From NCBI GenBank assembly GCA_011391495.1, contig JAABQK010000020.1, forward strand, positions 1 to 44,460: 44,460 nucleotides of DNA, read 5' to 3'. This DNA comes from Hydrogenophaga sp. (GTDB taxonomy: Bacteria; Pseudomonadota; Gammaproteobacteria; Burkholderiales; Burkholderiaceae_C). Below the pieces are notes generated by a model. That model was not told the DNA's origin and did not search any database. It saw only the letters and a list, made by a program, of their open reading frames with translations. This document shows, piece after piece, positions 1-7,749 of this stretch. How positions within the stretch are numbered: position 1 is the first letter of the stretch; each line of letters opens with the position of its first letter. Both the position numbers and the translations under genes were made by a program.

Positions 1-1011
1 AGCTGGGAAGACTCGCTGCCCCCGCAGCGCCTGTCCGACAGCGCTGCCGGCGCCGCCGGTGACGACAGCCGCGTGGCGGTGGAGCTCTCGGCACTGAAGG
101 AAATGATCGAGGAGCGATTCAACACGCTGGCCTGGCTCGGTTCGTCCAAACAGAACCCGATCCAGTCCAGCCTGATGCTCAAGCTGATCCGTGCCGGCTT
201 CTCGCCCGCCATGTCGCGCGCCGTACTCGAACGCCTGCCGGCCGATAGCAGCGCACCCGAGGCCGTGCGCTGGCTCATGGACGTGATCACGCGCAACCTG
301 CGGGTGGCCGCGCCGGGCGCCAGCCTGTGCGACGAAGGGGGCGTGGTCTCCCTGATCGGCGCCACCGGGGTCGGCAAGACCACCACCGCCGCCAAGCTCG
401 CGGCCCAGTGCGTCAAGCAGTTCGGCTCGGGCAGCGTCGGCCTGATCACGCTCGACACCTACCGCGTCTCGGGCTACGAGCAGCTGCGCGCCTACGGCCG
501 CATGCTCGGCGTGGTGGCGCATCTGGCGCACGACCGCGCCGCGCTGAAGGACCTGCTCAACCTGCTGGCCAACAAGCGCATGGTGATCATCGACACCGCC
601 GGTCTGGGCCAGCGCGACCAGCGTATCCAGGACATGCTCGACGTGCTCGACATGCCCAAGGTCAAGAAGACCCTGGTGCTCAACGCCAGCTCGCACGGCG
701 ACACGCTCGACGATGTGCTCACCTCGTTCAAGGCCAGCACGCTGCACGGCGTCGTGCTCAGCAAGGTGGATGAAGCGGTCAAGCTCGGTCCGGCGATCGA
801 CGCCCTGATCCGCCACCAGGTGGTGCTGCGCGGCGTGGCCAACGGCCAGCGCGTGCCCGAAGACTGGCAGCACGGTGACGCGGCTTCGCTGGTGCGCCTG
901 TCCATGGGCACCGAAGGCAAGTCGGCCTACGACCCGCTGTCCACCGACATGGGTTTCTATTTCTCCCAGGCCTCGGCCCGCGGCATCGACCTGGGAGCCT
1001 CGCATGTTTGA
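1..1011 (+). CDS. flhF: Flagellar biosynthesis GTPase FlhF, 3' part
   Basis: SRP-type GTPase that helps place and build the flagellum at the cell pole, acting at the inner membrane. The frame is open from base 1, so the gene starts before the window and only its last 336 residues are seen. In the visible part the G1 loop GATGVGKTTT lies at residues 120-129, the G3 DTAG at 198-201 and the G4-like SKVD at 254-257, all as expected for the NG domain of the FlhF/FtsY/Ffh family. The missing part would be the variable N-terminal B domain. A GTG at 73 opens a shorter reading frame but lies inside the gene. The stop codon overlaps the next start (ATG at 1004), which suggests translational coupling to the MinD-like gene. 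The family call is firm. Confidence 0.95.
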   Translation, partial: SWEDSLPPQRLSDSAAGAAGDDSRVAVELSALKEMIEERFNTLAWLGSSKQNPIQSSLMLKLIRAGFSPAMSRAVLERLPADSSAPEAVRWLMDVITRNLRVAAPGASLCDEGGVVSLIGATGVGKTTTAAKLAAQCVKQFGSGSVGLITLDTYRVSGYEQLRAYGRMLGVVAHLAHDRAALKDLLNLLANKRMVIIDTAGLGQRDQRIQDMLDVLDMPKVKKTLVLNASSHGDTLDDVLTSFKASTLHGVVLSKVDEAVKLGPAIDALIRHQVVLRGVANGQRVPEDWQHGDAASLVRLSMGTEGKSAYDPLSTDMGFYFSQASARGIDLGASHV

Positions 1012-1810
1012 GATCGGTGTCGATCAGGCATCGGGCCTGCGGGGTGAGCGACCCCGCGGCGGTGCCGCGCTGATGCCGGTGGCCTGCCCCGCCCAGCCCG
1101 CACGCGCCTACGAATGGCTCTGCACCCTGGCGTCGCACCTCACATCGCTCGGCCGCGAGGCTGTCATCGTGGACGGCACGGCGAACGAAGCGGGTGCGCG
1201 TCGCGGCCAGGGTGGCGGCCACCTCGGCCTGCTGCACGCGCTGCAGGACCCGTCCATCTCCGGTCTGGGCCGTGCGCCCGAAGGCGCCGAGTGGCTGGTC
1301 ATGCCCGGTGCCGGTGGCCTGCAGATGCTGCAACAGACGGCACAGGCCGCGGGTGCCGCCGTCGCGTTCTCGCGCCTGCTCGCGCCGTTCAGCCACGAGG
1401 CGCTGGTCCTGCTCTTCGCCCCGGCACAGACGCTGTGCGCGTTGCTGCCGGGCGTGGCGACCCGCGCCCTGGTGCCGGTGTTGCCGCAGGCGCAGGCCAG
1501 CATCGATGCCTATGGCGCGCTCAAGCTGCTGCACAGCGCCGGCCTTGCACCCGTGCTCGCGCCGCTGGCGTCGGGCTTCGAGCCTGAACCGGTGCCGCTG
1601 CAGCAGGTGGTGGACACGGTGGCCGACTGCGCCGCCCGCCACCTCGGCGTCTCGGTGGACACCTGGCCGGTGCAGACCTGGGGCCTGCGCGTGCTGGAGA
1701 GCGCGCTCCAGCAGCCTGGCCAGCAACACACCCATGCCCTGCAGCGCGGCCTGCGCCCCGCTGCCGCGGGCGAGCGCCACGCGGTGGCAGCCCAACCACT
1801 CTGGAGTTGA
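1004..1810 (+). CDS. FlhG-position MinD/ParA-like protein lacking a Walker A motif
   Basis: Encodes 268 residues between flhF and fliA, exactly where FlhG (FleN, MinD-like ATPase that limits flagellar number) usually lies. The fold seems MinD-like: a first strand at residues 22-27, a helix around 33-50 and a second strand REAVIVDGTA at 51-60. The loop between strand and helix reads CPAQPARAYEWL, not the deviant Walker A KGGxGKT, so ATP binding in the usual way is not expected. The start at 1004 overlaps the flhF stop by 8 bases; an upstream in-frame start would lie inside flhF. Its stop lies directly before the fliA ribosome binding region. By position it should affect FlhF or flagellar number, but that is inference. 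It could also be an unrelated Rossmann-like protein. Confidence 0.65.
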   Translation: MFEIGVDQASGLRGERPRGGAALMPVACPAQPARAYEWLCTLASHLTSLGREAVIVDGTANEAGARRGQGGGHLGLLHALQDPSISGLGRAPEGAEWLVMPGAGGLQMLQQTAQAAGAAVAFSRLLAPFSHEALVLLFAPAQTLCALLPGVATRALVPVLPQAQASIDAYGALKLLHSAGLAPVLAPLASGFEPEPVPLQQVVDTVADCAARHLGVSVDTWPVQTWGLRVLESALQQPGQQHTHALQRGLRPAAAGERHAVAAQPLWS

Positions 1811-1815
1811 AGACG

Positions 1816-2532
1816 ATGTACACCGCCAAAGGCACCCTGAACAGGGACGACCAATTGCGCAAATACAGCCCGCTGGTGCGGCGTCTGGCCCACCACATGA
1901 TCGCCAAGCTGCCGCCCAGCGTGGAGATCGACGACCTGATCCAGGTCGGCATGATCGGCCTGACCGAAGCCATCTCGCGCTTCGAACCGACACAGGGTGT
2001 GCAGTTCGAGACCTTTGCCAGCCAGCGCATCCGCGGCGCCATGATTGACGAACTGCGCGAAGGCGACTGGATGTCGCGCGGCTCGCGCAAGAGCCAGAAA
2101 GACATCGAGCAGGCGGTGCACCGGCTGCAGCAGAAGCTGCACCGCCCGCCGCTGGAGTCCGAGATCGCGAAGGAGCTCGGCATGGAGCTGGCCGATTACC
2201 AGCACCTGCTGGCCAAGGTGCGTGGCACCCAGCTCGTGTACCTGGAAGACATCAGCGGCCACGGTGACGACGAAGACGGCTTTCTCGACCGCCACATGGG
2301 CGACAGCGACGCCGAGCCCTCCGCCGTGCTGCAGGACCAGCGCATGCGCACCGCGCTGGTGGCCGCGATCAAGGTGCTGCCCGATCGCGAGCAGCAGATC
2401 ATGAGCATGTACTACGAGCACGACATGAACCTGAAGGAAATCGCTGCCGTGCTCGGCGTCACCGAGTCGCGCATCTGCCAGCTGCACAGCCAGTCGATTG
2501 CCCGCCTGCGCGCCAAGCTGCGCGAGCACTGA
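1816..2532 (+). CDS. fliA: RNA polymerase sigma-28 factor FliA
   Basis: Directs RNA polymerase to late flagellar promoters (consensus TAAAG-N15-GCCGATAA). The 238-residue length matches FliA. Region 2 lies near residues 20-85, including the DDLIQVGMIGL and FETFASQRIRGAM stretches. Region 3 follows, and region 4 with its helix-turn-helix is near 185-235 (LKEIAAVLGVTESRICQLH). ATG at 1816 is preferred because GGAG at 1803-1806 is well spaced from it; a TTG at 1807 would leave no room. The gene follows the MinD-like gene with almost no gap, so flhF, that gene and fliA are likely one transcript. Its partner anti-sigma factor FlgM is encoded at 5697-6026 behind a sigma-28 promoter, giving the usual feedback loop. 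Confidence 0.97.
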   Translation: MYTAKGTLNRDDQLRKYSPLVRRLAHHMIAKLPPSVEIDDLIQVGMIGLTEAISRFEPTQGVQFETFASQRIRGAMIDELREGDWMSRGSRKSQKDIEQAVHRLQQKLHRPPLESEIAKELGMELADYQHLLAKVRGTQLVYLEDISGHGDDEDGFLDRHMGDSDAEPSAVLQDQRMRTALVAAIKVLPDREQQIMSMYYEHDMNLKEIAAVLGVTESRICQLHSQSIARLRAKLREH

Positions 2533-2642
2533 GACAGGCGCGCGCAGGTTCCGGCGCTGCGCGGCGGTTGCCTGCGTGGTGATCCCTGGTGGCCGAATGT
2601 CGCCAGGCGCTTTCTGAAACTCCGACCGGACGGTCCCTCTCC

Positions 2643-4610
2643 ATGAACATCGACGACACCATGATCACATCCCCGACTTCCATCGACGGTGTCCTGGAGA
2701 AAGCGGTTGAAGCCGCCTACCAGGCGGTGCTGGCCATCAGCGAGGGTGACCAGGCCAGCGCGAGAAGCCGGGTGGACCAGTTGCGGTTTCTCAAGGCCCT
2801 GGCCAACCCCAGGGAAGCTGGCCAGGCTGGTGCGGCTGAGCGCGTGATCCCGACCAGCGCCACGGTGCAAAGAATGCGGTGTGCGATGGAGGCCCTGGCG
2901 ATCTCGGAGGGCGTGATCCAGGACTGGGTCCAGCAAGGCATCCGGTCGGTCGCGTCGGGCGAGGTGTCTGACGCAGACGACATCTGGCAGCGCCTGATCG
3001 ACCACGCGCTCCCGGCGAGCTGGAATTTCGAAGCGGATCTGTTTGTCGTGCACGGTGACTTTGATCCACAGGTCCAGCAGGCGCTGGCATCCCGCGGGCA
3101 GCGGCGGATGCTGTTCGTGGTGGATGAGGCGTCGCCAGCAACGCCGACGCCCGATGGAGAGGTCTATCGGGTCAGCAACGAGGCCCAGATCCTCGCGACC
3201 CTTGGTGGACTCAGGCGCCCCTATCCCGACCGTATCGCCAGGCTGGACCTGCGGGGTGACGCCCTGCCGGACCAGCCCGATCACGATGCACTGATCCACA
3301 AGGCCGTGATGGGGCTCTGGGTCAACTTCAACACAACTAAATGGTTTGCCAAGACATGGCTGGAGCAGGGGATCGGCAACATTCCGCTGGTGGCCAGCCA
3401 GCACAACCTGTCCGAGCTCGACGGCGTTTTCCAGGGTCGCCCCGCGGTCCTGATCGCACCGGGTCCGTCGCTCGAAAAGAACATCGACCAGCTGAGGGCG
3501 TTGAAAGGCAAGGCGCTGTTGATTGCGCCTCTGCAGACACTGCGGCGGCTGTACCTGGCCCGGGTGCAACCCGACTTTGTCGTGGTGCTGGATCCCCAGG
3601 ACCAGACGACCGAGACCTGCAACTTCTTCAGGGATGTGCCCGACGATTTCCTGCCGCCACTGATCGTGGCAGCGAACGGCCATCCCAACGTGATCAGGAA
3701 GTTCAGGCAGGTGTATTTCTATTCCTCGGGTGGCCCGGTGGACCACTGGATCGAAGCGTCGATGGGGCAGCCCCTGATACCGCTGCACGCCCCGTCGGTG
3801 GCCCTCATCGGTCTTCTGCTGGCACGCCATTGGCAGTGCTCCCCGATCGTTCTGACCGGTCAGGACCTGGCGCTCCAGGATGGCAAGCAGTACGCAGCCG
3901 ATGCCAACCTCGGGCCAGGGGGCAAGCGCAAGCTGTTTTCCCTGCCCGGGTACCACGGCGGCACCGTGCAGAGCCCATCCGACTACTACATGTTCCACCA
4001 CCAGTTCGAGCTGATCGCCAGGGACATGGCCGAGCGCCATCCGCAACTGGCGCTGTACAACTGCACCGAGGGCGGCGCCTACATCCAGGGCTTTGAGCAC
4101 GCGCCCTTGCAGCAGGTGGCTGACCTTCACTTCACCCGCGACCTGGCCCGGGCAGCCACCGGGCCGACCCGCCACAGCGATGTGGTGGTTGAGGCGCGCC
4201 AGCAGCGCACGAATTCAGCCAGAGACCATTTGCAGAAGACCGTGACCGCCATCGATGCGTCTCGCAGGCAAGCCGCCCTGTGCAAACGGATGACGCTGAA
4301 CCCGTCTCAGGGACCTAAATTCCTGAAGAAACTGGCGACCGAGGAGCACCTGCTGCGCGCACTCATCAAGCAGATCGAGGGTTTTTCGACCCTGTACCAG
4401 GGCGACATCGACCGCGCGCTGAAGGCCTCCGCCCAGGCCACGTCACTCAAAGGCAACCTTGAAGCCTCGCGCGCGCTCTACGCGGTGATCGATGGCGGGT
4501 GTGCGTTCATCCGGCCGCTGGTGGTGCAGGCGCTGGACAGGCTGTGCGCACCTGAAAGCGGCGTATCCCCGCTGAAGCCGGCGAACAGCGCCGTGCCCGA
4601 ACTGGTCTGA
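2643..4610 (+). CDS. Motility accessory factor / DUF115 (MptE-like) protein
   Basis: A 655-residue protein with the DUF115 core: GRPAVLIAPGPSLEKN at about residues 265-280 is the hallmark glycine-rich loop, followed by VQPDFVVVLDPQDQT. Proteins of this family next to flagellar genes are Maf (motility accessory factor) enzymes, which attach nonulosonic acids to flagellin in Campylobacter, Aeromonas and Clostridium; the archaeal branch is the pterin kinase MptE. Location between fliA and flgM supports flagellin glycosylation, but the sugar and target are inference. ATG at 2643 is chosen, with a GTG at 2589 as an unlikely longer start. Neither has a clear ribosome binding site. The 110-base gap from fliA shows no sigma-28 site. 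The gene converges on the rhodanese gene, 12 bases away. Confidence 0.75.
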   Translation: MNIDDTMITSPTSIDGVLEKAVEAAYQAVLAISEGDQASARSRVDQLRFLKALANPREAGQAGAAERVIPTSATVQRMRCAMEALAISEGVIQDWVQQGIRSVASGEVSDADDIWQRLIDHALPASWNFEADLFVVHGDFDPQVQQALASRGQRRMLFVVDEASPATPTPDGEVYRVSNEAQILATLGGLRRPYPDRIARLDLRGDALPDQPDHDALIHKAVMGLWVNFNTTKWFAKTWLEQGIGNIPLVASQHNLSELDGVFQGRPAVLIAPGPSLEKNIDQLRALKGKALLIAPLQTLRRLYLARVQPDFVVVLDPQDQTTETCNFFRDVPDDFLPPLIVAANGHPNVIRKFRQVYFYSSGGPVDHWIEASMGQPLIPLHAPSVALIGLLLARHWQCSPIVLTGQDLALQDGKQYAADANLGPGGKRKLFSLPGYHGGTVQSPSDYYMFHHQFELIARDMAERHPQLALYNCTEGGAYIQGFEHAPLQQVADLHFTRDLARAATGPTRHSDVVVEARQQRTNSARDHLQKTVTAIDASRRQAALCKRMTLNPSQGPKFLKKLATEEHLLRALIKQIEGFSTLYQGDIDRALKASAQATSLKGNLEASRALYAVIDGGCAFIRPLVVQALDRLCAPESGVSPLKPANSAVPELV

Positions 4611-4622
4611 AGACCGGGAATT

Positions 4623-5102
4623 TCAGGAGCCGATGCCCGGGACCGGCTGCTGGGCCGCTGTGGCTGCGGTCGGCGCCTGCAGCTTCTTCCAGGCCTGGAA
4701 TCCGCCCGCGACCGACAGCGACTTCGGGTAGCCCAGCGAGCGCAGCAGGGAGGCTGCCGTCAGGCTGCGGCGTCCGCTGTTGCAGATGCACAGCAGCAGG
4801 TGATCGCTGCGGTGGTGCAGGCGGTTGATCATGGAAAAGAAGGTCTGGACATCGATGTCCTTGGGCTGACCCGCATCCAGGATGTCCTGTTCGTCTTCGG
4901 TCAGCGTGTGACCGAGCAGGAGCTTGACTTCAAAGATCGGGATGTGCACCGCGCCGGGAATGGCACCCTTCATCTCGATCTCGAAGTTCTGCCGGATATC
5001 GATCAGCGTGGCCAGGCCGAGCTGGCACAGTTCCAGTGCCGTCGGCAGCGTGACTTCAAGGGCGTCTTGCGGACCCTGCGGCGGGGTGTGCTCGGTGTTC
5101 AT
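4623..5102 (-). CDS. Single-domain rhodanese-like protein
   Basis: A 159-residue cytoplasmic protein with one rhodanese (sulfurtransferase) domain. TLIDIRQNFEIEMKGAIPGA at about 32-51 is the CH2A-like start of the fold, and CICNSGRRS at 105-113 is the active-site loop, in which C107 aligns with the persulfide cysteine of CxxGxR; C105 is a second nearby cysteine. The last 20 residues are Ala/Pro-rich. It probably carries sulfane sulfur or acts in redox handling; the acceptor is unknown. It follows flgN on the same strand, but a rho-independent terminator at 5224-5245 separates them, so it is probably expressed on its own. No good ribosome binding site is seen before the ATG at 5102. Confidence 0.85.
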   Translation of the reverse strand: MNTEHTPPQGPQDALEVTLPTALELCQLGLATLIDIRQNFEIEMKGAIPGAVHIPIFEVKLLLGHTLTEDEQDILDAGQPKDIDVQTFFSMINRLHHRSDHLLLCICNSGRRSLTAASLLRSLGYPKSLSVAGGFQAWKKLQAPTAATAAQQPVPGIGS

Positions 5103-5223
5103 GGAATGTCCGGAATGAGGGTGGCGGTCGAGGGTCCGCACCACGGCATTCTCCCACCACCGATCTTCTCCGGGTGGTGTCGCTGCGACGAAGGGACTTT
5201 CCGCCGGCCCGTCGGGCGGGCAG

Positions 5224-5245
5224 AAAAAAGCCGGCTCAAGCCGGC
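5224..5245 (-). terminator. Rho-independent terminator after flgN
   Basis: On the minus strand a GCCGGC-TTGA-GCCGGC hairpin (5245 to 5230) runs straight into six T residues (5229 to 5224). It lies about 57 bases past the flgN stop and would end the flgM-flgN transcript before the rhodanese gene. Confidence 0.85.
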
Positions 5246-5301
5246 AACATGCCTGACGGACAGAGTATCGTGGGCAAGGCGGAGGTGTCGGCGCGGCGGC
5301 C

Positions 5302-5670
5302 TCAGGCCGACAGGTACGCGCGCCCGGCGCCGCCGGTCGATGCGGCCCGTGCCAGGCCGCCGTAGGTGGCCTGTTTCTGCTGCGGCAGCAGGCTGTGGAC
5401 CGCGCGCTGGCTCTGGGCGCTGGCGCGTTGCACTGCCTGGCGCAACTGGCCGAAGCGCTGGGCTGCCCGCTCCATGTCGAAGCGCAGCAGGCTGCCGGGC
5501 AGACCGAATTCGGCGGTTCTGGGGGCGCCTTGCAGGACCACCTGCACCGCCGCACTGGCGCGCTCCACGCCCGGGGCGTCGCCCGCCAGCAAGGCTTTTT
5601 CCAGCCCGTCCAGCCCATCCTGCAGCGACACGATCCAGGGGTGGGCAGACGTGGGTGCGGGGGCGCTCAT
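5302..5670 (-). CDS. flgN: Flagellar export chaperone FlgN
   Basis: A 122-residue, mostly helical protein that would bind the hook-junction proteins FlgK and FlgL and keep them ready for export. Sequence identity within the FlgN family is low, so the call leans on length, the helical, Gln/Ala/Leu-rich make-up, and position directly after flgM (26-base gap), as in many proteobacteria. The ATG at 5670 is the only good start. Co-transcription with flgM from the sigma-28 promoter at 6067-6094 is likely. FlgK and FlgL, the expected clients, are encoded at 15068-18222. Confidence 0.8.
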   Translation of the reverse strand: MSAPAPTSAHPWIVSLQDGLDGLEKALLAGDAPGVERASAAVQVVLQGAPRTAEFGLPGSLLRFDMERAAQRFGQLRQAVQRASAQSQRAVHSLLPQQKQATYGGLARAASTGGAGRAYLSA

Positions 5671-5696
5671 GGGTGGGGCCTTTTGAAGAACGGGGT

Positions 5697-6026
5697 TCAG
5701 GCGCGTCCGGCGCTCAGCATTTCTGCGGCGTTGGACAGCATCTTGTCGGCGATGGCTTCGGCGTTGACCTGGAACGTGCCGTTGGCGATGGCCAGTTTCA
5801 TGGCCTCGACCTTTTCTGCGTTGAACACATCGCTGCTGCCGCTGCCCGCTGCCATCGACTGGCTGGTGGATGACAGGGTGACGGTCACGCCAGCCTGTGG
5901 CTTGGCGGCCGCCGCCGGGCCTGCAGCCGCGGCGATGTCGGCGCCGGCCGCCGGGGTGGCCGCCGTTTTCTGGGGGCCGCCAGCCACGGAACCAATGTAG
6001 GAATCCGGTGATGAATCGACTTTCAT
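5697..6026 (-). CDS. flgM: Anti-sigma-28 factor FlgM
   Basis: A 109-residue protein that binds FliA and holds it inactive until the hook is finished, when FlgM leaves through the flagellar export channel. The N-terminal half is Ala/Pro/Gly-rich and probably disordered. The C-terminal part, about residues 65-108, carries the FlgM helix pair (NAEKVEAMKLAIANGTFQV, then NAEAIADKML). ATG at 6026 is chosen because it follows GGAGAG with good spacing; a TTG four codons upstream overlaps that site. A sigma-28-like promoter lies about 40 bases upstream, so FliA would raise its own inhibitor. The neighbour upstream is flgA and downstream flgN. Confidence 0.93.
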   Translation of the reverse strand: MKVDSSPDSYIGSVAGGPQKTAATPAAGADIAAAAGPAAAAKPQAGVTVTLSSTSQSMAAGSGSSDVFNAEKVEAMKLAIANGTFQVNAEAIADKMLSNAAEMLSAGRA

Positions 6027-6066
6027 TTCACTCTCCAAACCCCGGAGTTGGGGCCTTGTGAAAAGA

Positions 6067-6094
6067 CTATCGGCGCAAAAGCAGGGGGACTTGA
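6067..6094 (-). promoter_or_regulatory. Sigma-28 (FliA) promoter of flgM-flgN
   Basis: Minus strand reads TCAAGTCC, a 12-base spacer, then GCCGATAG, close to the FliA consensus TAAAGTTT-N11-GCCGATAA. The -10 element matches at 7 of 8 bases. Start would fall near 6060, giving a short leader before the flgM ATG at 6026. Confidence 0.8.
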
Positions 6095-6149
6095 GGTCTT
6101 TTTTGTTGAATGCGTCACGAAACCGGCCAGCGGTTGACGGCGCAGACCC

Positions 6150-6962
6150 TCAAAGAGCCAGTTCCACCGTCTGCCCGTCGCGCACCAGGCCGGTCACGAT
6201 CCGCCCGCCCGGCAGGCGCACCCGGGCGCTCTGCCCGATCTGGCCCGCGCCGAGTGCCTGACCGCTGACCTCGACCTGGAAGCCGCTGCCGGACTGGGTG
6301 ACGCGCACCTGGGCGCCAGCGGGGAAAACCGTCGGGGCATTCACCATGTGCTGGCGCAGCGCCTGGCCGGGCAGCAGGTTGTAGGCGGCCTGCTGGCCGA
6401 CCCAGAGCGCCGGGCTGGCCAGCACCTGGGACGCTTGCTCGGCCCAGTCGATTTCGGCCTGTTCCGCGTCTTCTTGAGTCAGCGCCGTGCCGGCGCTCAC
6501 CGGGCGCCGGAGCACCCAGGCCGGGCCCCAGGCCTTGACGGTGACGGGCAGGTACACATTCCAGCGGGTCGGGCCGTCCACGCAGCGCAGGCCGATGCGG
6601 CTGCGGCCCCACAGACGGCTGCCCGCGGGCAGGTGGGGTTCGACCCGGGCGCAGGGCGCCAGACGCAGGCGCCGGTCCAGCGTGCCCACGATCACCTCGG
6701 GCCGCAGGGGAGCGCCGCCTTCGGCACTGCTGGCGCCGATGCTCGAAGCCAGCGAGGGCTGCAGGAAGTCGCGTGCCATCTGTTCCAGGCCCGGGCTCTC
6801 GCCGGCCGACGAGGATGTGGATGTGGATGGACTCGCCGGTGACGGCGTCTGCGCGGGTGCGCCGCCCGCGAGCACCAGCCCGGCCAGCAGCAGGGGCAGG
6901 CCCGCGAGCGCCCAGGCCTGCGGCGGGGCGGTTCGTTCGGTCTGGCGGGGGTATGGGTGCAT
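6150..6962 (-). CDS. flgA: Flagellar P-ring assembly chaperone FlgA
   Basis: Periplasmic chaperone that helps FlgI polymerise into the P ring around the rod. The 270-residue product starts with a signal segment (ALAGLPLLLAGLVLAGGAPA, about residues 21-40), then a Ser/Thr-rich linker, then the FlgA N-terminal part and a C-terminal SAF domain whose end has the typical VRLPGGRIVTGLVRDGQTVE pattern. The ATG at 6962 follows GGGAGG at 5-6 bases; longer starts upstream have no such site. It is divergent from flgBCDEFGHIJKL across a 248-base region and precedes flgM by 123 bases, as in many proteobacterial flagellar clusters. Confidence 0.93.
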   Translation of the reverse strand: MHPYPRQTERTAPPQAWALAGLPLLLAGLVLAGGAPAQTPSPASPSTSTSSSAGESPGLEQMARDFLQPSLASSIGASSAEGGAPLRPEVIVGTLDRRLRLAPCARVEPHLPAGSRLWGRSRIGLRCVDGPTRWNVYLPVTVKAWGPAWVLRRPVSAGTALTQEDAEQAEIDWAEQASQVLASPALWVGQQAAYNLLPGQALRQHMVNAPTVFPAGAQVRVTQSGSGFQVEVSGQALGAGQIGQSARVRLPGGRIVTGLVRDGQTVELAL

Positions 6963-7151
6963 GGGGCCTCCCTGAAAGGCGCCCCCGGTGGGGGTGCAGA
7001 TGGGTGGCAGGACGGTGGGCGGGTGCGCCCGGCGTCTCTGCCGGCAGGTGGCCACTGTAGGCCGGCGCTTGCCGGCGCAAAGCACCGAAATGCCCGGCAA
7101 TGGGGCATCTGTTCGGGCCATTGAGGCCCCTCAAGTTTTCCCATACTTGCC

Positions 7152-7164
7152 TTCACCCGGTGAA
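7152..7164. promoter_or_regulatory. Palindrome TTCACC-C-GGTGAA in the flgA/flgB intergenic region
   Basis: A perfect 6+1+6 inverted repeat about 47 bases before the flgB start, inside the region shared by the divergent flgA and flgB operons. It may be a regulator site. No known binding motif is recognised. The same intergenic region (6963-7210) has other short G+C inverted repeats but no convincing sigma-54 or sigma-28 promoter. Confidence 0.3.
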
Positions 7165-7210
7165 AGCCTGCCGCTTTTGCCGCCCCGTCAACCCGCGCTT
7201 GGAGGTGCAC

Positions 7211-7612
7211 ATGCTTGAACAGATGACCGCAGGGCTGGGCTTCCAGGCCAACGCGCTGGTGCTGCGCTCGCAGCGCCAGCAGGTGATTGCCAGCAACATC
7301 GCCAACGCGGACACGCCGGGCTATGTGGCGCGCGACTTCGACTTTGCCCAGGCGCTGCAGAACGCCTCGGGCGGGGCTTCGGGTGCCGGTGTCAGCGTGA
7401 CGAACGCCCAGCACCTGCGCCTGGGCTCGGCCGGACCGGGCCGGCCCGACATGGCCTACGCGGTGCAGACCCAGCCCAGCCAGGACGGCAACTCGGTGGA
7501 CCTGGACCGCGAGCGCGCGAATTTCGTGGACAACAGCATCCGCTACGAATCCACGCTGCGTTTCATCAACGGGCATGTGAAAACCATGCTCAGCGCGATC
7601 ACCGGCCAATGA
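7211..7612 (+). CDS. flgB: Flagellar proximal rod protein FlgB
   Basis: Forms part of the proximal rod crossing the periplasm. The product has 133 residues, typical for FlgB, with the rod/hook N-terminal motif near residues 22-40 (QQVIASNIANADTPGY) and the C-terminal heptad helix ending the chain. The ATG at 7211 follows a strong GGAGGTG at 7201-7207. It is the first gene of the flgBCDEFGHIJKL operon. The 137 bases after it hold a copy of the intergenic hairpin repeat, yet flgC follows in the same direction. Confidence 0.97.
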   Translation: MLEQMTAGLGFQANALVLRSQRQQVIASNIANADTPGYVARDFDFAQALQNASGGASGAGVSVTNAQHLRLGSAGPGRPDMAYAVQTQPSQDGNSVDLDRERANFVDNSIRYESTLRFINGHVKTMLSAITGQ

Positions 7613-7619
7613 TGAACAC

Positions 7620-7700
7620 TCCCCGCATCGCCTTCGGCGCTACCCCCCAAGCGGGGCAACACCAGCGGCCTGGCAAAGCCCCTTCCGCGGTGTTTCTGGA
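7620..7700 (+). repeat. Intergenic hairpin repeat, copy 1 (flgB-flgC)
   Basis: Contains a CCCCCC-rich/GCGGGG arm followed by AACACCAGCGGCC, TGGCAAAGCC and TTCCGCGGTGTT. The outer AACACC...GGTGTT arms pair, enclosing a smaller hairpin. The same layout recurs at 10137-10292, 11924-12010, 13964-14042 and, inverted, at 24501-24592. Confidence 0.75.
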
Positions 7701-7749
7701 AACGGTCATCCCGCGCCGGCATGCAAGCTTGTTTTGAAAGGACCATCTC

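Noticed and set aside
1807..1815. TTG at 1807 as the fliA start
   Set aside because: The GGAG at 1803-1806 abuts it, while the ATG at 1816 is correctly spaced and matches the usual FliA N-terminus.
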